A DNA stretch of 22,576 nt from Pseudomonadaceae bacterium UBA836 (lineage in GTDB: Bacteria > Pseudomonadota > Gammaproteobacteria > Pseudomonadales > Pseudomonadaceae), in assembly GCA_002296055.1 (NCBI GenBank), contig DBHE01000110.1, positions 1-22,576 on the forward strand, written 5' to 3'. Numbering within the stretch: position 1 is the first letter of the stretch; every line of letters begins with the position of its first letter. Both the position numbers and the translations under genes were made by a program. Below the pieces are notes generated by a model, which ran no database searches, was not told the DNA's origin, and worked only from the letters and a program-made list of their open reading frames with translations. Positions 1 to 7,900 of this stretch are shown piece after piece.

Positions 1-1694
1 TGCTTGCGTACGTGCAGTTCAAAGTCGAACAACGAGAACTCGATCTGGCGCAGCATGCCGAGGCCCGACTGGAAGTTCTTGGCTGCCAGCATCTTGTCCA
101 GCAGGTCCTGCGGCAGCGGCTCGCCGGTTTCATAGTGGCTGGAAATCAGCGCCAGACCGTCCGGCTCCCAGCACCAGTTCTCCATAAACTGGCTCGGCAG
201 CTCGACCGCATCCCAGGCGACGCCGTTGATGCCGCTGGCGGAGGCGTAGTTCACCCGGGTCAGCAGGTGGTGCAGACCGTGGCCAAACTCGTGGAACAGG
301 GTGGTGACCTCATCGTGGGTCAGCAGTGCCGGCTTGCCGCCAACGGCTGGCGTGAAGTTGCACACCAGATAGGCAATCGGGCGCTGCAGGGCGCCGTCAG
401 GCAGCAGACGACGGTCACGACAGCCGTCCATCCAGGCGCCGCCGCGCTTGTTGGCACGGGCGTACAGATCAAGGAAGAAGCGGCCGATGACTTCGCCCTG
501 TTCGATCACCTCGAACAGGCGGGCGTCCTTGTGCCAACGCTCGAACTCGGCGACTTCACGCAGCTCAATGCCGTACAGTTTCTGCACGATGCCGAACATG
601 CCGTTGATCACTGTATCGACCGGGAAGTAGGGGCGCAGCATTTCCTGCGAGATGGCGTAGCGCTGCTGGCGCAGCTGCTCGCTGTAGAAGCCTACGTCCC
701 AGGGCTGCAGGTCGTCGCAGCCCTGCTCGGCGGCGAAGGCTTTCAGTGCCGCCAGATCCTGTTGGGCGAAGGGTTTGCTGCGCTCGCCCAGGTCGCGCAA
801 GAAGCCCAGTACCTGATCGGTGCTCTCGGCCATCTTGGTCGCCAGTGACAGCTCGGCGTAGTTGGCAAAGCCCAGCAGTTCGGCCAGCTCCTGACGCAAT
901 ACCAGAATTTCGTCGATCACCGGGCCGTTGTTGAACTGGCCGGCGTTCGGGCCCTGATCCGATGCGCGGGTGCAGAAGGCGGTGTACACCTCCTGACGCA
1001 GTGCGCGGTCGGTAGCGTAGGTCATCACCGGGAAGTAGCTTGGGAATTCCAGCGTAATTAGCCAGCCGTCCAGCTCACGGGCTTCGGCAGCCTGCTTGGC
1101 CTGCGCCAGCGCAGATTCGGGCAGGCCGTCTAGCTGGGCTGCATCGGTAATATGTTTGGTCCAGGCCTGGGTGGCATCCAGCACCTGATTGGAGAAGGTG
1201 CTCTGCAGCTCGGACAGGCGCATCTGCAGTTCGCCATAGCGCTTTTGCTGCTCGGGCGGCAGGGCGATGCCGGACAGCTTGAAGTCGCGCAGGGCGTGCT
1301 CAAGGATGGTTTGCTGAGCCTGGTCCAGCTTGGCAAATTCGTCGCTGTCGGCCAGTTGTTGGTAGGCGTCGAACAGCGCCTGATTTTGCCCCATCTCGGT
1401 GTAGTACTGGCTCAGCAGCGGCAGGCAGCTCTCGTACGCTTCGCGCAGCTCTGGGCTGTTCATCACCGCGTTGAGGTGGCTGACTGGTGACCAGGCGCGG
1501 CCAAGGCGCTCGCCCATGTCATCCTGCGGCTCGATCAGGTTGGCCCAGGTCCACTGTGCCGGCGGGTTGGCCAGTAAGGCATCAAGCTCTGCGCGGTTGT
1601 CGGCCAGAATCTGCTCGATGGCGGGCTTGACGTGTTCGGCGCGGATCTCGGCAAAGGGCGGCAGATCGTAGGGTTGCAGCAGCGGATTGGGCAT
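1..1694 (-). CDS. prlC: Oligopeptidase A (M3 family zinc metallopeptidase), partial
   Basis: Cytoplasmic zinc endopeptidase that degrades short peptides, including cleaved signal peptides. Reading the minus strand from the ATG at 1692-1694 gives 564 uninterrupted residues starting MPNPLLQPYDLPPF. The C-terminal end lies beyond base 1; E. coli OpdA/PrlC is about 680 residues, so roughly 115 are missing. The zinc motif HEFGH is encoded at 279-293, inside the M3 signature (TLFHEFGHGLHH), followed by ASGINGVAWDAVELPSQFMENW, which is typical of the family; the two motif histidines and the glutamate are intact. It is divergent from the gamma-carbonic anhydrase-like gene across a 128-base gap. The same pairing is, to my knowledge, found in Pseudomonas aeruginosa (PA0067/PA0066). 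The ribosome binding site is weak. The family call is secure. Confidence 0.95.
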   Translation of the reverse strand, partial: MPNPLLQPYDLPPFAEIRAEHVKPAIEQILADNRAELDALLANPPAQWTWANLIEPQDDMGERLGRAWSPVSHLNAVMNSPELREAYESCLPLLSQYYTEMGQNQALFDAYQQLADSDEFAKLDQAQQTILEHALRDFKLSGIALPPEQQKRYGELQMRLSELQSTFSNQVLDATQAWTKHITDAAQLDGLPESALAQAKQAAEARELDGWLITLEFPSYFPVMTYATDRALRQEVYTAFCTRASDQGPNAGQFNNGPVIDEILVLRQELAELLGFANYAELSLATKMAESTDQVLGFLRDLGERSKPFAQQDLAALKAFAAEQGCDDLQPWDVGFYSEQLRQQRYAISQEMLRPYFPVDTVINGMFGIVQKLYGIELREVAEFERWHKDARLFEVIEQGEVIGRFFLDLYARANKRGGAWMDGCRDRRLLPDGALQRPIAYLVCNFTPAVGGKPALLTHDEVTTLFHEFGHGLHHLLTRVNYASASGINGVAWDAVELPSQFMENWCWEPDGLALISSHYETGEPLPQDLLDKMLAAKNFQSGLGMLRQIEFSLFDFELHVRK

Positions 1695-1822
1695 GGCGGG
1701 TATCCTGATTCGATCGATGACTTACAATGCGTCCATGGTAATCAACTTGAGCGCACTTGGTATCGTAACGGCGTTAGATGTTTTTAATGACGGCGATAGC
1801 GCCAGAATTCAAGGGTGAGTTA

Positions 1823-2365
1823 ATGAACGTACGTGGATTCAGGGACTGGCAGCCGGTATTGGGTGATCGGGTATTTGTTGATCCGTCGGCGGTGGTGCTG
1901 GGTGATGTGCAGCTGGGTGATGACTGCTCGGTGTGGCCGGGGACGATCATTCGCGGCGACATGCACCGCATTCGTATCGGTGACCGTACCAGCGTGCAGG
2001 ATGGCAGCGTGCTGCACATCACCCATGCCGGGCCCTTCAACCCGGATGGCTACCCGTTGACCATCGGCAGTGATGTCACTATCGGCCACAAGGTGCTGCT
2101 GCACGGCTGCAGCATCGGTGATCGGGTGCTGGTAGGTATGGGCAGTATCGTTATGGACGGGGCGGTGGTTGAGGACGAGGTGATCATCGGCGCAGGGTCG
2201 CTGGTGCCGGCCAGCCGAACACTGGAAAGCGGGTATCTGTACATGGGCAGCCCGGCCAAGCAGGTGCGTGTGCTGACCGACAAGGAGCGCGAGTTCTTCA
2301 CTTACTCCGCTGCCAACTATGTGCGCCTGAAGGATCAGCACTTGCTGGAGAGCTACGCGGACTAG
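1823..2365 (+). CDS. Gamma-class carbonic anhydrase-like protein (YrdA/PaaY family)
   Basis: Left-handed beta-helix hexapeptide-repeat protein of 180 residues, probably a trimeric cytoplasmic zinc protein; family members hydrate CO2 or have unknown activity. Residues 20-130 show repeating hexapeptides (VVLGDV, VQLGDD, RIGDRT, TIGSDV, SIGDRV). The zinc ligands expected from the family are present: H68 in LHITH, H89 in TIGHK and H94 in LLHGC. R45 (RGD) and Q59 (QDG) match the active-site arginine and glutamine. I chose the ATG at 1823 because AAGG at 1811-1814 sits 8 bases upstream and the family N-terminus starts here. An in-frame ATG at 1778 would add 15 residues but has no ribosome binding site. 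It is divergent from prlC. Catalytic activity cannot be judged from sequence alone. Confidence 0.88.
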   Translation: MNVRGFRDWQPVLGDRVFVDPSAVVLGDVQLGDDCSVWPGTIIRGDMHRIRIGDRTSVQDGSVLHITHAGPFNPDGYPLTIGSDVTIGHKVLLHGCSIGDRVLVGMGSIVMDGAVVEDEVIIGAGSLVPASRTLESGYLYMGSPAKQVRVLTDKEREFFTYSAANYVRLKDQHLLESYAD

Positions 2366-2400
2366 CTGGCGTGCTGTTCTGAGGGCAGCCTGCACTGGGC

Positions 2401-2406
2401 TATACT
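2401..2406 (+). promoter_or_regulatory. Candidate -10 element upstream of the diguanylate cyclase gene
   Basis: TATACT matches five of six bases of the sigma70 -10 consensus, 38 bases before the GTG start at 2445. No good -35 is visible at 16-18 bases upstream (best is TTCTGA, 2377-2382, spacer 18), so this is a weak prediction. The gene may instead be read through from the carbonic anhydrase-like gene, which ends 79 bases before the GTG. Confidence 0.35.
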
Positions 2407-2444
2407 CCGCCGGCAGCGGGCGCGAGCAAGGAGAGGCAGACAAC

Positions 2445-3518
2445 GTGAACGGGAAGTTCCCAATGGACGAGGCGGCCGGTAACGGCCTGGGCGAACAGGC
2501 GCGCCGCTCGTTGCTGCAGTTGATCTTTGTGTCTACCGGCGCCCTGCTCTGGGGCTTCGCCCTGTCGCAGTTTGATAACGACAACAGTCTGCTGGCCTGC
2601 CTGGAGATTGCCGTGGGCGGCCTGCTGCTCTGGTCGGCCTGGCACATTCGCCGAGTGTGCTCGTTGACCCCCTGGATCTACGCCTACCTGCTGCCCACCT
2701 TCTGCTTTCAAATCTACATCATGTTGATGCCCGATGCCTCTACGACGGCCTTTGTCTGGGTCTACATGGTGCCCATGCTGGCGTATCTGCTGTTGGGGCG
2801 CAAAGCCGGGTTGTTTTTGTCGTTGCCCTTCATGTTGCTGGCGGTGGTGCTGTATGTGATTCGCTACGCTGATCTGCAATCAGCGCACGGGCTGATCGAC
2901 CTGGGCAATGCGGTGATCTGCGGTTTGATGATTCTGCTGTTCGTGCACTTTTATGAAGTGCGCCGCGCCAATGCCCAGCACACCCTGGAGCGCTTGGCAG
3001 AAACCGATGCACTCACCGGGGTGTATAACCGGGGCCGATTCCAGCAGTTGTTTGAGCAATGTATCGAGCAGGGACAGCGCAGCGGTGACGGTTTTGCCCT
3101 GGTGTTGCTGGATGTTGATCACTTCAAGCAGGTTAACGATGGCTGGGGTCACGAGGTAGGTGATCGTGCGTTGCGCCATCTGTGCACCGTGCTGCAAGGG
3201 CGCCTGCGCAAGACCGATGTGATCGGTCGGCTTGGCGGGGAGGAGTTTGGTCTGTTGCTGCGCAGCACCGATGCCCACGCCGCCGAGCAATTGGTCCGCA
3301 TGCTCTGCAGTCAATTGCAGGAGACGCCGCTACGCTGGGGTGACCAGCAGGAGTTGCTGCTGACGGCGACCTTTGGTGTGGCCCATTGGCCCAGCGATGC
3401 GCTGGATGCCGAAGACCTCTATCGCCGGGCCGACCAGCGCCTTTACCGTGGCAAGGCCTACGGGCGCAACCGGGTGATCAGTGACGGCGGTGCGCTGCAG
3501 ATCAGCGAGCTTGGCTGA
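2445..3518 (+). CDS. Membrane-bound diguanylate cyclase (six-TM sensor + GGDEF)
   Basis: Predicted to make cyclic di-GMP from two GTP at the inner membrane. The 357-residue product has about six hydrophobic segments (roughly residues 23-43, 48-67, 76-95, 103-118, 120-140 and 150-170) that form an unrecognised membrane sensor. A GGDEF domain follows from about residue 185 to 345. The active-site motif is GGEEF (264-268), with DALTGVYNR at its start and LLDVDHFKQVND in the middle. An RxxD inhibitory site (R255-K-T-D258) lies exactly five residues before GGEEF, so product feedback inhibition is expected. I chose the GTG start because GAGAGG at 2431-2436 lies 8 bases upstream; an ATG at 2463 (MDEAAGNG) is the alternative. 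It is co-directional with its neighbours. The signal it senses is unknown. Confidence 0.9.
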   Translation: MNGKFPMDEAAGNGLGEQARRSLLQLIFVSTGALLWGFALSQFDNDNSLLACLEIAVGGLLLWSAWHIRRVCSLTPWIYAYLLPTFCFQIYIMLMPDASTTAFVWVYMVPMLAYLLLGRKAGLFLSLPFMLLAVVLYVIRYADLQSAHGLIDLGNAVICGLMILLFVHFYEVRRANAQHTLERLAETDALTGVYNRGRFQQLFEQCIEQGQRSGDGFALVLLDVDHFKQVNDGWGHEVGDRALRHLCTVLQGRLRKTDVIGRLGGEEFGLLLRSTDAHAAEQLVRMLCSQLQETPLRWGDQQELLLTATFGVAHWPSDALDAEDLYRRADQRLYRGKAYGRNRVISDGGALQISELG

Positions 3519-3566
3519 GCGCGTTTCGGCCTGCGGATTGGCGTTCAATCAAGTGCATGAATAGTA

Positions 3567-3590
3567 GGGGCCGAAAGGCTGACAGGCCCC
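3567..3590 (+). terminator. Weak hairpin after the diguanylate cyclase gene
   Basis: GGGGCC (3567-3572) and GGCCCC (3585-3590) form a six-base-pair GC stem around a 12-base loop, 49 bases after the stop. No T-run follows, so intrinsic termination is doubtful. The right half overlaps the spacer of the promoter candidate at 3579-3606, so this may be coincidental or regulatory. Confidence 0.3.
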
Positions 3591-3606
3591 GTGACTGGTT
3601 TATGAT
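3579..3606 (+). promoter_or_regulatory. Sigma70-like promoter for the MDR oxidoreductase gene
   Basis: CTGACA (3579-3584, five of six against TTGACA) and TATGAT (3601-3606, five of six against TATAAT) are separated by 16 bases. The predicted start of transcription is near 3613, about 50 bases before the ATG at 3663. This is the best-matching sigma70 promoter in the window and suggests steady independent expression. Confidence 0.6.
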
Positions 3607-3662
3607 CCGGGAGTTCGCGGCCAGTGGCTGGTCGCTCATTCATTGTTAGCGAGGAGGCATCC

Positions 3663-4685
3663 ATGTCTGCCCATACCAACCGCAAGATTGTGCTGAACAA
3701 GCGCCCGCAGGGTGAAATCCAGGACGGCGATCTGGTTTTGAAGGAAGAGCCGGTTCGCGCTCTGAAGGACGGCGAAGTCCTGATCAAGACCCTGTGGCTG
3801 TCGCTGGACCCCTACATGCGCCCGCGCATGAACGACAGCAAGGGCTATATGGACCCGATTGAAATCGGTGCGCCGATTGTCGGCGAGAGCGTTGGTCGTG
3901 TTGTCGAGTCCAAGTCAGACAACTATCAGGTAGGTGATGTGGTCACCGTTTACTCCGGCTGGCAGGAGTACTGCATCATCCCGGGCAACGCCGAGATGGT
4001 CTACAAGATCAAGGATCAGGGCGTGCCGCTGCAGACTTACCTGGGTGTGGCTGGCATGCCGGGCCGCACCGGTTACTGCGGCCTGATGTACGTTGGTAAG
4101 CCAAAGTCGGGTGAGACTGTTGTGGTCGCTGCCGCTTCCGGCCCGGTTGGTACCGTTGTGGGCCAGACCGCCAAGCAGGAAGGCTGCCGCGTGGTGGGTA
4201 TTGCTGGCGGTCCGGAGAAGTGCCGTTACGTAGTCGAGGAGCTGGGTTTTGATGCCTGCATCGATTACAAGGCGGGCAACCTGGACGCTGACCTGGCAGC
4301 TGCTTGCCCGAACGGCATCGACGTGTACTTCGAAAACGTTGGCGGCGCTGTTGCCAAGGCCGTTGCCAAGCTGATCAACCCGGGTGCCCGTGTGCCGATC
4401 TGTGGTTACGTGTCGGCCTACAACGCGGAAGATCAGAGCAAGGTCGAAACCCCGTTCCATATCTTTGGTGCGCTGGATCCCAAGCCGGAGCATCGCTTCT
4501 TCCTGGTCACCGAGTGGCAGGACAAGCACCAGGAAATCACCGCGCTGCTGGCTGAGCAGGTGGCTTCGGGCAAGCTGAAGTACAGCGAAACCGTCGCCGA
4601 AGGCTTGGACAACGCCGTTGAGGCGTTCAAAGGCATGCTGAACGGCAAGAACTTCGGCAAGCAACTGGTGCACATCGCTGACTGA
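3663..4685 (+). CDS. NADP-dependent MDR-family oxidoreductase (CurA / prostaglandin-reductase type)
   Basis: Zinc-independent medium-chain reductase of 340 residues, expected to reduce the C=C bond of alpha,beta-unsaturated carbonyls with NADPH in the cytoplasm. The N-terminal catalytic fold carries LSLDPYMRPRM (47-57). The family signature GMPGRTGYCGL is at 131-141, the nucleotide-binding glycine-rich turn ASGPVGTVVG at 158-167 and VYFENVGG at 221-228. Cysteine clusters of zinc alcohol dehydrogenases are absent. The start at 3663 is set by GAGGAG about 7 bases upstream and by the typical NRKIVLNKRPQGE beginning; an upstream in-frame ATG at 3624 lacks a site. The length matches E. coli CurA (YncB) and leukotriene B4 dehydrogenase-like proteins. 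The natural substrate is unknown. Confidence 0.9.
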   Translation: MSAHTNRKIVLNKRPQGEIQDGDLVLKEEPVRALKDGEVLIKTLWLSLDPYMRPRMNDSKGYMDPIEIGAPIVGESVGRVVESKSDNYQVGDVVTVYSGWQEYCIIPGNAEMVYKIKDQGVPLQTYLGVAGMPGRTGYCGLMYVGKPKSGETVVVAAASGPVGTVVGQTAKQEGCRVVGIAGGPEKCRYVVEELGFDACIDYKAGNLDADLAAACPNGIDVYFENVGGAVAKAVAKLINPGARVPICGYVSAYNAEDQSKVETPFHIFGALDPKPEHRFFLVTEWQDKHQEITALLAEQVASGKLKYSETVAEGLDNAVEAFKGMLNGKNFGKQLVHIAD

Positions 4686-4696
4686 TGACACCGACA

Positions 4697-4722
4697 CCGG
4701 CGGGGGCTGATGCTCCCGCCGG
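4697..4722 (+). terminator. Strong GC hairpin after the oxidoreductase gene
   Basis: Arms CCGGCGGGGGC (4697-4707) and GCTCCCGCCGG (4712-4722) pair over 11 positions, one of them a G-U wobble, around a TGAT loop. It begins 11 bases after the stop codon. The following sequence is C- and T-containing rather than a clean T-run, so termination may be partial or Rho-assisted. Confidence 0.6.
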
Positions 4723-4748
4723 GCGTTGCGCGTCTACCCTCCTTTCCT

Positions 4749-4763
4749 GCGCCGTCCTGGCGC
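4749..4763. promoter_or_regulatory. Weak NtrC-like palindrome upstream of the sigma54 candidate
   Basis: GCGCC-N5-GGCGC is a perfect inverted repeat with the same half-site spacing as the NtrC consensus GCACC-N5-GGTGC, differing by one base in each half. It lies about 50 bases before the -24 element at 4814. Because GC-rich palindromes arise often here, this is only suggestive. Confidence 0.25.
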
Positions 4764-4813
4764 GTGCATTGACGCCTTTCTGGCGACACGTTTCTGACCA
4801 AATCGACGACTTT

Positions 4814-4829
4814 TGGTACAGAACCTGCA
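4814..4829 (+). promoter_or_regulatory. Candidate sigma54 (-24/-12) promoter for the Amt fusion
   Basis: TGGTACAGAACCTGCA has the invariant GG (4815-4816) and GC (4827-4828) separated by exactly 10 bases, as in the RpoN consensus TGGCAC-N5-TTGCA. Two mismatches to well-conserved bases remain. It predicts transcription from about 4840, downstream of the longest possible start codon at 4830 and upstream of the chosen start at 4950. Nitrogen control through RpoN/NtrC is usual for ammonium transporters, which fits. Confidence 0.55.
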
Positions 4830-4877
4830 TTGCCCTGCACTATCCTGAGCCGGATAGCCTCTCCCGCCTTACTCCGC

Positions 4878-4892
4878 GCACCAGTGCGGTGC
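4878..4892. promoter_or_regulatory. NtrC-like binding palindrome in the Amt-fusion leader
   Basis: GCACC-AGTGC-GGTGC is a perfect-arm match to the NtrC core GCACC-N5-GGTGC, and the right side extends to GGTGCA. It lies about 50 bases downstream of the -12 element, not upstream where NtrC usually sits. Sigma54 enhancers can work from either side, but a downstream site could equally repress. The identity is a consensus match only. Confidence 0.5.
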
Positions 4893-4949
4893 ACGACCGA
4901 TTTGGCTGCGCTATCAAAGTGCCAGTTTCCAATTAGAACAGGTGCACCC

Positions 4950-7900
4950 ATGCCCATCTCGATGATTGATGTTCTATGGCTGGTTCTGTGTGCCGGTCTG
5001 GTGTTCAACATGCAGATCGGCTTTCTCTGTTTGGAGTCGGGCCTTACGCGCAGCAAGAATGCGATCAACGTGGCGGTCAAGAATATGGCCGATCTCAGCG
5101 TCGCGGTCTTCTGCTACTGGTTGTTCGGTTTCGGTCTGATGTTTGGTGCCAGCGCCAGTGGCTGGTTTGGCGAGGGCTTTGCGATGCCTTCGTTCACGGC
5201 CACCTGGCCTGCGGCCTTCTTTCTGTTTCAAGCGATGTTCTGCACTACCGCCGCCACCATCGTGTCTGGCGCGGCCGCCGAGCGCATGCGCTTCAGCGCC
5301 TACCTGCTGGTTACCCTGTTGATCGCCGGCTTAATTTATCCGCTGTTTGGGCACTGGGCCTGGGGCGGGGTATTTGCCGAGGGTAGCGGCTGGCTGGCGG
5401 CGCGTGGCTTTGTCGACTTTGCCGGGTCGACGGTGGTGCACAGCGTTGGCGGCTGGGTAGCGTTGGCGGTGATCCTGCTGTTGGGGCCTCGCCAGGGCCG
5501 CTATGAGCAGGACCGTGATGGCCGCAGCCTGACGGGCTCCAACCTGCCGCTGGCGATGCTTGGCGCATTGATGCTGATGTTCGGCTGGTTTGGGTTTAAC
5601 GGCGGCAGCACCCTGAGCTTTGATGGCCGGGTGCCCGGTATCATTGCCAACACCGTGCTGGCAGCCATCGCCGGTACCTTGGGCGGCATGTTGATGTCTT
5701 GGTGGCGCTGGCGCCTGATTGATCCGGTATATCCGCTGAACGGCCTGATTGCCGGCATGGTGGCGGTGACCGCTGGCGCCCACGCGGTGGATGCCCCGGC
5801 CGCGTTCTTCATCGGCCTGATTGGTGCGGTGGTGATGTATCTGGCGGATCGGCTGCTGACGCGCCTGCGGGTAGACGACGCCGTTGGTGCGGTACCGGTG
5901 CATCTGGCCAGCGGCATCTGGGGCACGCTGGCGGTGGCGCTGTTCGCTGACCCGCTGCGCTTGGGCACGGGGCTGAATCGTTTGCAGCAACTGGTGGTTC
6001 AGCTGGAGGGCGTGCTGGTGGCTGGTGTCTGGGCCTTTGGCCTGACCTGGCTGCTGCTGCGGGTGATCAACCGCTTCTGGCCGATGCGTGTCACGCCGGA
6101 GGATGAGCTGGCGGGTTTGAACGTCTCAGAGCACGGTGCACGCACCGAGCTGATCGAGCTGCTGGAAGCGATGGCGGCGCACCAGCGTGAGGGGCGCTTT
6201 GAGCGCGATGTGCCGGTCGAACCTTTTACCGAGGTTGGCCAGATCGCCGCCCAGTACAACCAGGTGATTCACGCCCTGCGGCGTGCGGTGGGTGTGACCC
6301 AGAGCATCATCCGCGACATTCGCGATGGCGTGGTGACCTGCAACCGGGAGGGCGTGCTGGCTACCTGTAACCCCGGCGCCGAGCGTCTGTTTGGCTTGCC
6401 TGCCGGGTTGCTGATTGGACAGCCCATGGAGCGCTTGGTCGCCGAGCGTAATTGGACGGGGCTGCCGCTGCCAGAAGCCGGCAGTGAGACCAAGCAGGAG
6501 GTGCTGTTCAGTCGTAACGAGCATGACCAGTTTGTAGCCGAACTGACGGTCAGTCAGGGCGCGCTGGAGGATGATCACTACACCTGTCTGATCCGCGATA
6601 TCACCGAGCGTCGGCGCATTGAACAGCAGCTGTTTCAAGAGAAGATGCTGGCGCAGGTGACCCTGGCATCCATTGGCGACGGGGTGATCACCACCGGTCC
6701 GGATGCCCGTGTGCGCTATCTCAATCCGGTCGCCGAGCAATTGACCGGCTGGCGTGAGGACGAGGCCCACGATCGCCCTCTGGACGAGATTTACTGCCTG
6801 TTCGACGAGGTCACCGGTGACAGCCTGCTCAACCCGGTCAGTGCCATGCTGCGGCGCTACCGTCAGGCACTCAGTCGACAACCCGGCAGCATGTCGCAGT
6901 TGCGACGGCGTGACGGCAGTGAGGTGACGGTGCAGGATGCGGTAGCGCCGATCCGTGATGCCGAAGGCCACATCATCGGTGCGGTGCTGACGTTCCGTGA
7001 TGTCAGTGCCAACCGGCGGCTGGCCCGTGAGCTGTCACACCAGGCTGCGCACGACACCCTGACCGGTCTGGCCAATCGCAAGGAGTTCGAGCGCCGGGTG
7101 GGCCTGGCCCTGCAGCGTCAGCTGGCCAGTGGCGGCGATCAGGTGCTCTGCTACATGGATCTGGACCAGTTCAAGATCGTCAACGATACCTGTGGTCACG
7201 CCGCTGGTGACGAGCTGCTGCGCCAGTTGGCCAAGCTGTTCCAGGGCCATATTCGCAGCTCTGACGTGTTGGCCCGCCTGGGCGGGGACGAGTTTGGCTT
7301 GTTATTGTGCGGCTGTACGCTGGAAGAGGCTGTGCCGATTGTCGAGGGCTTGCGCGCACTGGTGGAAGAGTTTCGTTTCAGCTGGCAGGGCAAGACCTTC
7401 GCTGTCGGCGTAAGTATCGGACTGGTGCAGATTGAGGAGCAGTTGGCCAGTCTGGATGTGCTACTCAGCGCAGCTGACAGCGCTTGTTACGCGGCCAAGG
7501 ACGCCGGCCGCAACCGCATTCATCTGTACCAGGCCGATGATGCGCAGATGCAGGAGCGGCGCGGGGAAATGCAATGGGTCAACCGCTTGCGTCAGGCGCT
7601 GGATGCCGACCTGTTGCGGCTCTATGTACAGCCGATCTACCCGATCAGCGAGCTGGACCGCCAGCCCGGTTTTGAGGTGCTGGTACGTATGCTGGGTGAG
7701 GATGAGCGGGTGATTCCGCCTGGCGCCTTTATGCCGGCGGCCGAGCGCTATGACCTGGCATCTGCCATTGATCGCTGGGTGGTTGGCAACTTCCTCGCCT
7801 GGCTGGGCGATTACAACCGCCGTCGCAGCGGGCCGCTAGGCAATTACTCGATTAACCTGTCGGCCGCCTCCATGGGGGAGGAGAGCTTTCTGACCTTCGT

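Noticed and set aside
12..848. Plus-strand open frame of 278 residues
   Set aside because: It is antisense to prlC, whose frame is uninterrupted and carries HEFGH. The plus frame has no ribosome binding site or recognisable motif.
1695..1822. Sigma70 promoters in the prlC / carbonic anhydrase gap
   Set aside because: Pieces such as TTGAGC and TTTAAT exist, but no pair has both acceptable matches and 16-18 base spacing on either strand.
4830..4949. 40-residue extension of the Amt fusion from the ATG at 4830
   Set aside because: The ATG overlaps the sigma54 candidate and precedes the predicted transcript start. The added residues do not look like an Amt N-terminus.
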